NCBI GenBank assembly: GCA_022410635.1
Contig: JAJVDF010000494.1
Coordinates: forward strand, 405,618-469,617
Origin: Tretioscincus oriximinensis
Lineage: Eukaryota; Chordata; Lepidosauria; Squamata; Gymnophthalmidae
Length of the DNA: 64,000 nt
Reading direction: 5' to 3'
This document shows, piece after piece, positions 57,401-64,000 of the stretch. The translations under genes were made by a program, and so were the position numbers. Position 1 is the stretch's first letter. Each line of letters begins with the position of its first letter. The notes under the pieces are model-generated. The model had not been told where the DNA came from, ran no database searches, and was given only the letters and a program-made list of their open reading frames with translations.

Positions 57401-60400
57401 GCACACACCTACCTTTGTGTCTTCTTTCATCTTTAAAGCCCAATGCCGTAAAACCTGGTAATAATTTGCTTGACAGGGAACTCAGATCCACTGGGTGTGT
57501 TTCTTCCTCTAATTAAGTTGAAATTTATTAAGCAAATAATATATATATTTAATTTGCTTTTCAGAAGAATATGATCATTGTGATCAAGATAAAACAAGAT
57601 TATAAAAATCCCTGAAATTCAAATTTCCACATTAAACAAAAAATTAGACAAAATTTTAAACCAGCCCTCAAAAGCTATAAGGAAAATACGTGTCAAGAGT
57701 TAATTGAAACATATTAACAAAAGATCTTCCTTAACTGCACTGATAAGAAAACTTCAGATCTGTCCAATCTTTAAATAACAATCCTTCAAGTAACTGGCCC
57801 AATTTTGGATCTTATTCCAGATCTCCTAATGACCTCTCCCAGTGGCTTCATATAGATATTAAACAATATAAGAAAGTTACATGAGGCACCCCACTACTAT
57901 CCCAGAAAGAAACAGGACCACTGCAGAACTGTGTCTCCAGTGCCCATCCCTTACTTCAGCAAGACATCATGGTCAATGGTATCAAAAGTTGACGAGAAAT
58001 TAAGGACAATTAACACGGTTACATTGTCCCCGGTCCTCAATGTTGGGCTACAGGCAGAACCTGGTTGTTGCTAGTGTACTATTCATTCTGCTGCCCTATA
58101 GCTTTCCTGTGAGTTCAGAAATGGAAAGGCTTACTGCAGGAGAGATGTGCTTTTCCCCATGTAAGGTACTCCCCATGTAGATAAACAATGAATCAACGCA
58201 TATGAACTCAATTTCAGAGAAATAGCCATGTTAGTCTAATAGAAAGTCCAGCAAAGGAGCTAGCAGCACTTTGAGACTAACTTGAGAAAAGTGGGTGGCA
58301 TAAGGTTTCGTAGACACGTCTATTTCTTCAGGGCATCTGAAGAAGTAGACGTATCTACGAAAGCTTATGCCAACCACTTTTCTCAAGTTAGTCTCAAAGT
58401 GCTGCTAGCTCCTTCGCTGGACATATAACTCAGTTACAAACATCTTAGTTTCTCAAGATTCACAATAGACATGGATTGGTATGTTGGATTTGAACTGGGG
58501 GTGAAGTTGAGATTAAAAAAAAATCCAACTCAGTTCTTTCCATATTCACTTCTTTGGCCTTCGTCCCCTCTCCCTTGTGACCTTTCTCTCTTGTGCCCTC
58601 AAATGCTTCACCTACTTGCCACCCCAGATCATTATTTCTATAGGTACACTTTTTCCAACACTAGTGAGCTTCCTGAGTGGAAGCTCTTGGTTTCTTTAAG
58701 CAAGGTCACATTCCAGAAATCCCCATGATCATCTCCTAGAAAGCTTTCAACATAATCACGTTCTAGCCTTCCAAGAAGTGAATGCTTGCGTTGCGTGGTG
58801 GGATCCATGGTCTCTCTAGAAGTCTAGGTCAAAATGCTCTAGACATTGTTGGAAGACTGGTGAAGCCTGGCATTTGGAAAAACTCGACAGTAGTGTAATG
58901 CCCTGGCAAGCAAGTACAGTGATTTAGGGACATGGGGAGAAGGGGAAACCATGGCTGCAAGTCAAGTGGGTTTTGACTAATGAAAGTCCAAAATCGTTTG
59001 TGTTAGAGCTTCGAAGTAAATTGGATACACTGAAGTTCATAAATATTTTTGTACATCTCTCATATTGCCTTAAAGAGATCTGTCTGGATTATATAAAGAT
59101 ACAAACATAATATGGACTTTTATCTGGTGATGGACTCTTATATAGTAATCTCCTGGTTCAATTTCACACTTCTTTAGAACTCTCTTAGCCCTGCCTATTT
59201 CACAAAAGATATGTGTGCTGCCCTTTGGTGAAAGGCCCTATAAATCAACATTAATAAATACTAACATTAATTTTACTACTACTGCACAATCAGTCATTTA
59301 TCAATAAAAATATACCTATAAAATGTGAAGTTTATGCAGTCTTAGGGTAAATCTTAATACACTTGCTTGTATTTAACAACAACTGCATCTGATAATATAC
59401 AGTGTTAGACCAAATAAACATAGTTTCAGAACAGGGTTGCTAAACACCTGGGAAATATCCATTATAACTTACTGAGCATAATGACAAATATTTATAGTTA
59501 TCAGCTAATCTATGAAAAAGGAAAATAATATTAAAAAATACTGGTTATGGATCTACAAAGTTTCCTGAGGTTTTAACAGTTACCTTCTGCTTCTGGATCT
59601 GATTGATTGAGTACACAGAAGACCAAGGAGCCATCGCCATTCTTTTTCAGGTAGCCTATCTGTAGTTGAAGATAAAGAATTAGTATGCAGAAACTGAATC
59701 TTGACAAGAAAGAGAAGTTTTAAAGTTCAATTAAAACACCATAGACACTAACAGAGAGAAAGTATTTGGTAGCATGAGCTTATGCAGATACTTCATCAGC
59801 CACAGGCTTTACCTAATGAAGTTAACAGCTTTCCTTATCAAATAGGGTTCTGAAAGCTCAAGCTACCATCATCTTCTTTCTGACAGTTTCTAAAGGACTA
59901 CCAGACCCCTTTATGCCTATGGAATTTTTCTCCCCTTATGCTTATGCCTATGGAATGTTTCTTCCCATAATCAGGAACTAATGTTACGTTAGGTACTTTA
60001 GAGGAACGAATAGCGCAGTCACTAAGAGCTGATCTTTCAACTGAGAGATCTGGTTTCGAGGCTCTGTATCGGACCGTGGAGAGAGAAGAAGAACTGGGTT
60101 GTTATACCCCGCTTTTCTCACCTTTCAAAGGGACTCAATGCGCCTTACAAGGGTATTTTGCCCGAAGGCTCACATTCTATCTTCCCCACCAGGCTGTGGT
60201 GGTTCCCATGTATCTACTTGCAGTCAGTTGCAATTTCTTGCAATTCATGCTTTGNAATAGCTGGGTTGGCTAGAGCTACAGGCTAGTGGAAGGTGCTCAC
60301 CCCTCCCCACGTCCCACACAGGGCTTCGAAACCCGATCTTCCAGCTGAGAGANGGATTCTTTAGCAATTGAGCTAACTGTGCCTGCTATCCAAGAGGTGC

Positions 60401-63400
60401 GCGCCCTCTACTGGCCTTCAGCTCTAGCAAAGTCAGATATTAAACAAAAAGTAGATTTGCAATCTACATTTCAATTAGATAAGAGTACTACCATTAACCT
60501 GGTGAGAAAGATAGAATAGATGTAAGCCTTTGGGCAAATATTAACCTTGTAAGCTGCTCTGAGTTCCTTCAGGTGAGAAAGGTGGGGTATAAAACCAAAT
60601 TCTTCAACTTCGTCTACTTATCTCTAAATTAGTTTTGCTATACTACCCCCACCTGCTGCTTCTGAAAAAAAGCTTCAGCAAGTTCATCAAATTCCAGATT
60701 TATTTCATAAATGACTTCAAGGATTATCTAACTATGGCAAATGCTTTACAAATGTTTCAAATAAATAGTCTATAAAACATAAAATGGCGAGACCTTGCTG
60801 TTTGGGAGACACTGATTAATCCTGTCCCGTGCTTCATCTGCTGCATGTTCCACCAAAGCCAGAACATGTTCCTCTGCTGTGCTGTCTGTAAGGCTACATG
60901 CATTTCCTTCTGGTTCAAATATACAACTGTAAGAAAGAACAGACTGTAAAACACATTTGAAACTAATCTCTATGCCACAGATTGGAACAAATGAATAAAT
61001 GTTATGATTCACTAAACCCAACCAACTTTGTTTAATTAATATCTATGAAGTAACATTACAAAAAACTAAATACAGGACATTTCCCTACCAGCTGTCCATT
61101 TTCTGTATTTGTTTAAGAACTGACATACTGCCTTGATGAATCAGATGACAGACTTATTAGTCCAGTATTTTATGTTCAACAGCAGCTGGTCAGCTATTTC
61201 TGGGCCCACAAGAAGAACAAGAAAAAGATGCCGATGTTCTATCACTAATTCTCTAAAGTGGTTTCACTTCTCCTGAAAGGCAAGAAGAGCTCCTCTGGAA
61301 TTTGAAATCCGGAATTTCAACTTAATGAATAAAATCAAGTCAATAAATTCTGAATTCAATTCAAAAAAATGTTCACTGTGGTATAAAATCTCTTGAGTAG
61401 GCTCTCCATTTATTGTCTAAGAACAAGGTGAAGAAAAATAAGATTTTTTTTGTCTTTGAAACTAGTCTCTGGGGGAAAAAACTTTGCTTAAAATGAAATC
61501 AATGTGCTTAACAGACCAAAATAAAATCCACAACTACCATCCGAAACAGAAAAAGTCAAAAGTGCTTTTCTGTATAAAAAGAATTAAATTTATTTTGTAC
61601 ATGAGACATAACAGACTGTATTTGTTTTTTCAGTTTATATCCCAAATGCTCCTAACAAAAGTTCAGCAACTAAGTCTCCAAAATAAAAGTTTGGCATTCA
61701 AAACCCCACGGTTCTTCACTTAAATAATACTGTAAAAAGAGGAATTTCAGCAGTCGTTTCTTGTGTTACCCTTCATTACACCACTATTAAAACAAAACCC
61801 TGCTCCGAATTCCAATTCATGATTTAAGCCCTGTCCACACGGAGCCTTATTCTGGATAGCAGAGCTTGACCATCCATATGCCCCACTAGCATGTCAATGG
61901 CAGGCTCCTATTCCGAGGTATAGCACAGAATAAAGCTCTGTGAGGACAGGGCCTTAGTCTGCTAAAAACCTGTATTCTTTTAGCAATGTGTTTCTGCCTC
62001 TGTTTTCCACTTCACAAAAATGAGTTCTATTAGATCTCCTTTACAAAAGCATTTTCATGGCTTGTCACATGTACACAAATAGCANCATCTCTACTTTTAA
62101 AACATTCACTACCATCTTTCACTTTAATATATGTTAGGCAGCTAGCAAAAACATAATAACACAACAATGGAATTGTAGGATCACTATCTTGAAGCAACCA
62201 AATTAAACTTTAAGAGTCCATGTGGAGTTTTTTATATACTAGTGGAGTTTTTATTTCAAGCTATTTGGCCACTGGCGTATCCAGATAAGAACTTTGGCCC
62301 CACAGCATTGTAGAGTTTTTGTATTTCAAGTGGATAGTCTTTCATACTCCTTTTATGTGGATTGTATTTTTATTTTTAACTGGTTGACTGGTATATTGTT
62401 TATATACTTGTTTTATACATTAGTGCACTACATCCTTTGTATATTTACATTTGGTTCCTTTTGTGTCATATACCAATGAGAGGCCAAAGATCCCTAAATA
62501 AGCAACTTTTATCAGTGCCCCCAACACAAATGGCAAGGTTGAAACTGCGGGCCTTTCAAGATTTAATTCCTCATCTGTGGAATTCTCTTCCATAAGATCT
62601 CAGAGCAGAAAAAAAACTTATACCGATTCCGGAAACGCTTAAAACCTTCTCTCTGCAGTTCTTCTAGCTAAATGTGCTACAGTAGAGACTTTAATCTTTA
62701 TAGATATTCCTCTAGATGGAGCTGAACTATTTTTATAATGTCACTGTTTTAATCTGAATTATTACCCATAACTGTGCCACCCTTTGATGGAAGGAGTACT
62801 GGTATTGGTAGTAGTAATAACTCATCGTTTCCTTAAGCAACCTGTTCCAATCACTTAAACTAAGTCTCTTTCTGCACTAAGCTTTATTATCCCACAGCCT
62901 ATATCATTATGCAGATGGAAAATTCTATTCCAAGATTTATCCCAAAATATAGCTTAGTGCAGTTTAAGTGTGCCAAAAGATTTGTCAAGAGGAGAAGACC
63001 TTGTGAGACACATCTTGTGGAAAGACAGCATACCAACAAAAATTAAGATTGTAAATCTTGTCTCAAATGGTAGTGGCGACTTTCTTATACCTGAAAAACT
63101 ATGTTATGGTACAGAAAGATCAGTTCATCCATCTGCCAAAGCTGTACTATCCATAAATTGGATAATACAGGAATTACTTTGTCTATTTCACTGATTGTGA
63201 TAAATTATTATCCACCATTATTTCCTGAAGCATTTACACAGATGTATTTTAACACTTATTTTCAATTAACCCACTGGACAGTCTATATGGCTGATGGTTT
63301 ACTTCTGATAGGTGGACAAAATGGTTTCATACAGAAAACTAATTTTTCAGGACACTTGATTTGCTGACTGGGGCTGAAGAGTCCTACAGTTCTAAATGAG

Positions 63401-63765
63401 ACCTCACCACACTGACTGATCCCACTCTAGACATATGCCCTCGAATCTTACAGACTACTCTCTCTCACACATGACTCTCTAAAGGCAAGAAAATTAAAGG
63501 CAAAAAACTCATCAATAGTCTAACTCACTTCCAAATTTGATGTGTCTTTGGACTGCAGGAATGACAGTGAAAATGCAAGTCTAAATGTTTACCTAATAGC
63601 TTCTTTACTTGGCTTTTTGGATTTCTTGGTGGTCTCTTGCACAGGAATGACTTCGGGCACAGGTTCCTCAACAGCTGGGTCTTCGTCGCCCAAAAGAGCT
63701 GCCTGCTGAGAAAAATCCATGTCCTGCATAAACGACATGCTGCGCTTCAAAGCTAACAGCCGTTC
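48377..63765 (-). CDS. BRD9: BRD9: bromodomain-containing protein 9, last ten coding exons (partial gene)
   Basis: BRD9 is a subunit of the non-canonical BAF (SWI/SNF) chromatin remodeller. Ten exons (63593-63765, 60794-60926, 59584-59659, 57413-57508, 56284-56416, 55021-55132, 53616-53654, 52949-53051, 50368-50535, 48377-48474) join in phase to 1131 bases: 376 residues and a TAA stop. The window begins with ERLLALKRSMSFMQDMDFSQ, directly after the bromodomain, which lies beyond the right edge. The rest covers the DUF3512 region and the serine-rich tail. Matches to human BRD9 are close throughout, for example FEPEGNACSLTDSTAEEHV, LLYSAYGDETG, DDLLDQITGGDHS and SRPSSNLSSLSNASERDQHH. BRD7 is the paralogue but its C-terminus differs. 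No disruption seen. Confidence 0.95.
48475..50367. other. BRD9 intron
   Basis: Holds a CR1 copy (49733-50095), a T/G homopolymer near 49648-49667, and a GC-richer patch at about 49030-49440 with an 84-codon plus-strand open frame that I do not recognise. Confidence 0.5.
49733..50095 (-). mobile_element. CR1 LINE family 2, 3' portion
   Basis: Reversed tail CACAGAATCAGAGAGTTGG, then GGGACCTCCAGGGTCATCGG. Minus-strand protein pieces GKTRNNGMKLQGMRFRLDIR and QEVVSLPSLEVFKQRLGS follow. It lies sense to BRD9 within its last intron. Confidence 0.85.
50368..50535 (-). CDS. BRD9: BRD9 coding exon with acidic/serine-rich tail
   Basis: Acceptor TTCTCAG and donor GTAATT. It encodes KVKKELDHDDNHLHLDETTK, LLQDLHEAQTDRVG and SRPSSNLSSLSNASERDQHH. 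VKKE fits the psi-K-x-E sumoylation consensus and is kept in the human protein. Confidence 0.95.
50916..51222 (-). mobile_element. tRNA-derived SINE, family B
   Basis: Reverse copy: GAAGAAGAAGAAGAACTCGG tail, CTTTTCTCACCTTTCAAAGG, CTTGCAGTCAGTTGCAATTT, then GGGCTTTGAAACCCC (box B reversed) and CCTAAGCGACTGAAG (box A reversed). It lies in a BRD9 intron. Confidence 0.88.
51345..51540 (-). mobile_element. SINE-like old repeat, relative of 11358
   Basis: TTTCTACCCTGCCTTATATC followed by a body with AAACAGCATGGAAGCATAAA and GCATTGGCCGAAGATGCTG matches the layout at 11358-11545. Degraded. Confidence 0.45.
51541..52615. other. BRD9 intron, nothing recognised
   Basis: AT-rich intronic DNA without an identified element. 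Confidence 0.45.
52616..52858 (+). mobile_element. tRNA-derived SINE, family A
   Basis: Head GCCAGTTTGGTGTAGTGGTT (box A) and CCCGGTTTGATTCCCC (box B), middle TCACAGGGTGTCTGTTGTGG, 3' end GGCCGCCCTGAGACCTTCAG and an AAATAAAATAAATAAA tail. One of the best copies in the window. Confidence 0.9.
52949..53051 (-). CDS. BRD9: BRD9 coding exon (SMKSYSDMSLDIAMLSSLG)
   Basis: Acceptor TTTTATATAG and donor GTAAGT. It encodes VGEGIGDSTSSVYDFLSMKS and YSDMSLDIAMLSSLG, matching the human segment ending SMLSSLGK. Phase 0 in, phase 1 out. Confidence 0.93.
53052..53615. other. BRD9 intron, nothing recognised
   Basis: Contains a 62-codon plus-strand open frame at 53175-53363 with no recognisable family and no sign of being a gene. 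Confidence 0.45.
53616..53654 (-). CDS. BRD9: BRD9 13-codon micro-exon (RRNIPVKLPEEVK)
   Basis: Only 39 bases between a TTTTTCAG acceptor and a GTAAGT donor. RRNIPVKLPEEVK aligns with human RRNVPMKPPDEAK. Phase 0 on both sides, so skipping it would keep the frame. Confidence 0.9.
54422..54686 (+). mobile_element. Solo LTR-like element, family shared with 13310
   Basis: Blocks GGAGGGAAACCTCAA (with the GGAGGGAAACCT word repeated 44 bases on), GCAGTGATTGGCC, TATAAATATAG, CGCTGCAGACC, AAATAAATCACTTTCAGAGC and a final ATCACA. This is longer than the 13310 copy. No internal coding region flanks it. Confidence 0.5.
55021..55132 (-). CDS. BRD9: BRD9 coding exon (DDLLDQITGGDHS)
   Basis: Acceptor ATCTTATTCTAG and donor GTGGGT. 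It encodes LQEFVKDSGSYAKKFVDDLL and DQITGGDHSKTIYQLKQ. The first base completes a serine codon split from the previous exon. The choice of acceptor over a CAG six bases downstream is set by that codon and the human SLQEF. Confidence 0.95.
55133..56283. other. BRD9 intron
   Basis: Contains the SINE at 55957-56213 and otherwise unrecognised sequence. Confidence 0.5.
55957..56213 (+). mobile_element. tRNA-derived SINE, family A
   Basis: TTTGGTGTAGTGGTTAAAGT head, CCAGTTTGATTCCCCACTC box B, CCACAGGGTGTCTATTGTGG middle, GAGACCTTCGGGTATAGGGC 3' end and a TAAATAAATAAAATAAAAA tail. Confidence 0.9.
56284..56416 (-). CDS. BRD9: BRD9 coding exon (LLYSAYGDETG)
   Basis: Acceptor ATTTTCAG and donor GTAAGG. 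It encodes TFLSSSNATLPMQNHSIFHD and LKADEMDLLYSAYGDETGIQ CAL. The second half is nearly identical to human BRD9; the asparagine-rich first half is more variable. An ambiguous base lies just upstream of the acceptor at 56425. Confidence 0.92.
56680..56845. mobile_element. MITE with GCTCTTTCTGCACTT-type ends
   Basis: Left GGTACTTTTTGCACTGAAGC and right (reversed) GGCTCTTTCTGCACTTGACT are inverted repeats. The flanks are TTA on the left and TTT on the right, close to the three-base TWA duplication of PIF/Harbinger. Confidence 0.55.
57413..57508 (-). CDS. BRD9: BRD9 coding exon (HPVDLSSLSSKLLPGF)
   Basis: Acceptor AACTTAATTAG and donor GTAGGT. It encodes EETHPVDLSSLSSKLLPGFT and ALGFKDERRHK, nearly identical to human. 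The first two bases complete a glutamate codon. Confidence 0.95.
58202..58424. mobile_element. Palindromic fold-back MITE
   Basis: From AATTTCAGAGAAATAGCCAT to CTAGCTCCTTCGCTGGAC. The left half is the reverse complement of the right half over almost the whole length, meeting at TTCTTCAGGGCATCTGAAGA. The right outer end is missing compared with the half copy at 9423-9542. Layout and end sequence recall palindromic repeats of turtles and crocodilians. Confidence 0.8.
59120..59262 (+). mobile_element. SINE family A, degraded
   Basis: GGACTCTTATATAGTAATCT, TTCTTTAGAACTCTCTTAGC and a shortened 3' end align with family A with deletions. Confidence 0.6.
59584..59659 (-). CDS. BRD9: BRD9 coding exon (GYLKKNGDGSL)
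   Basis: Acceptor TTCAACTACAG and donor GTAACT. It encodes IGYLKKNGDGSLVFCVLNQS DPEAE. Human has GYLKRNGDGSLLYSVVNT at this place. Confidence 0.93.
60000..60612 (+). mobile_element. SINE family B (outer copy, split)
   Basis: The head at 60000-60080 has box A (ATAGCGCAGTCACTAAGAG) and box B (TGGTTTCGAGGCTC). The body resumes after the inner SINE at about 60391 and ends with GTAAGCCTTTGGGCAAATAT and GGTGAGAAAGGTGGGGTAT. Boundaries with the inner element are approximate. Confidence 0.75.
60081..60390 (-). mobile_element. SINE family B (inner copy, reverse)
   Basis: Runs from GAAGAAGAACTGGGTTGTTA to TTTAGCAATTGAGCTAACTG with all family B landmarks in reverse. It is inserted into the outer copy of the same family and so is younger. 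One ambiguous base at 60255 and one at 60353. Confidence 0.85.
60794..60926 (-). CDS. BRD9: BRD9 coding exon (FEPEGNACSLTDSTAEEH)
   Basis: Acceptor TTCTTTCTTACAG. It encodes CIFEPEGNACSLTDSTAEEH, VLALVEHAADEARDRI and NQCLPNSK. Nearly identical to human except the end. The donor AAG-GTCTCG is a poor match to consensus, but phase and alignment place it there. Confidence 0.93.
61827..61953. mobile_element. PIF/Harbinger-like MITE with TTA duplication
   Basis: 127 bases, flanked by TTA at 61824-61826 and 61954-61956. Ends AGCCCTGTCCACACGGAGC and, reversed, GGCCCTGTCCTCACAGAGC form inverted repeats. A three-base TTA duplication with GGCC-type tips is typical of PIF/Harbinger. Confidence 0.8.
62535..62700 (+). 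mobile_element. LINE relic, L2/CR1-type ORF2 end
   Basis: TGTGGAATTCTCTTCCATAA and GATTCCGGAAACGCTTAAAA read LWNSLP and, in a shifted frame, YRFRKRLKT, the motif closing many L2/CR1-clade ORF2 proteins. Old and frameshifted. Confidence 0.45.
62863..62970. mobile_element. Small MITE candidate, relative of 56680
   Basis: Left CTCTTTCTGCACTAAGCTTT and right reversed ACTGCACTAAGCTATATTTT are inverted. The words match the ends at 56680. Exact ends unclear. Confidence 0.45.
63593..63765 (-). CDS. BRD9: BRD9 coding exon directly after the bromodomain
   Basis: Acceptor TTTCTGATTCTAG and donor GTAAAC. It encodes ERLLALKRSMSFMQDMDFSQ, QAALLGDEDPAVEEPVPEV and a lysine-rich KKSKKPSKEAI. Matches human closely. 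The preceding bromodomain exons are beyond 64000. Confidence 0.95.
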
Positions 63766-64000
63766 CTAGAATCAGAAAGGACAGAGTAGCAGGGACTTTA
63801 CACCTTTCCCTCATAGCCAAGATGCTATGATGATGGAATGGGATGGGGATGGCCATGGCTTTGTGCCTAACAGCTACATCTTCAATGATGATGCAACATG
63901 ATTCAATCATGGCAGCACAATACCAGAAAATCTGCAACCTAGAAAAAAAAGGCTATACATGTAGATGACAACCTACCTGAAAGGGGATTTTGTCCTAAAG
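63766..64000. other. BRD9 intron (partial)
   Basis: Intronic sequence up to the right edge; nothing recognised. The minus-strand open frame crossing the acceptor is not coding upstream of it. Confidence 0.6.

Larger units (their letters stand above)
57509..59583. other. BRD9 intron
   Basis: Contains the fold-back MITE at 58202 and a degraded SINE at 59120. The remaining text is unrecognised. Confidence 0.5.
59660..60793. other. BRD9 intron with nested SINEs
   Basis: Contains the nested SINE pair at 60000-60612; nothing else recognised. Confidence 0.55.
60927..63592. other. BRD9 intron
   Basis: Contains a PIF-like MITE, an L2-like LINE relic and a small MITE candidate. Open frames near 61484 and 62970 are unrecognised. 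Confidence 0.5.

Overview
This is vertebrate nuclear DNA, most likely from a squamate reptile such as a lizard or gecko. It is AT-rich with spliced, conserved vertebrate exons. It is packed with CR1-type LINEs, 5'-truncated L1, tRNA-derived SINEs, mariner/Tc1, hAT-like and PIF/Harbinger-like elements. The order TPPP - ZDHHC11 - BRD9 is the order I recall from human 5p15.33, and all three genes lie on the minus strand. The squamate call rests on the repeat mix and is inference.

Layout. Positions 1-2152 hold the left part of TPPP: one exon carrying the start codon and the first 103 codons (1838-2152); the later exons lie left of the window. TPPP intron 1 runs to about 15.9 kb, where a CpG island (about 15560-16580) has a strong minus-strand splice donor, a GC box, an inverted CCAAT and a consensus RFX X-box; this is the probable TPPP promoter and non-coding first exon. 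From 16.9 to 28.1 kb is repeat-rich intergenic DNA with a 230-base assembly gap. From 28.1 to 38.2 kb a complete ZDHHC11 coding sequence can be assembled from seven exons with matching splice phases. It gives a 300-residue DHHC palmitoyltransferase with an intact catalytic motif. From 38.2 to 48.4 kb is intergenic or 5'-untranslated DNA dominated by CR1-like LINEs. From 48.4 kb to the right edge are the last ten coding exons of BRD9, 376 codons plus stop. They cover everything after the bromodomain, which lies beyond position 64000.

The three genes have unrelated roles: microtubule bundling (TPPP), membrane protein palmitoylation (ZDHHC11) and ncBAF chromatin remodelling (BRD9). Nothing suggests a shared pathway or a novel multi-gene system. 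The interesting signals are repeat biology (a recent L1 insertion with target duplication near a splice donor, several fold-back elements, a SINE inside a SINE, a 212-base duplication inside a LINE) and the X-box in the TPPP promoter. Exon ends were set by eye from GT/AG signals, reading phase and remembered human proteins; no database search was run.
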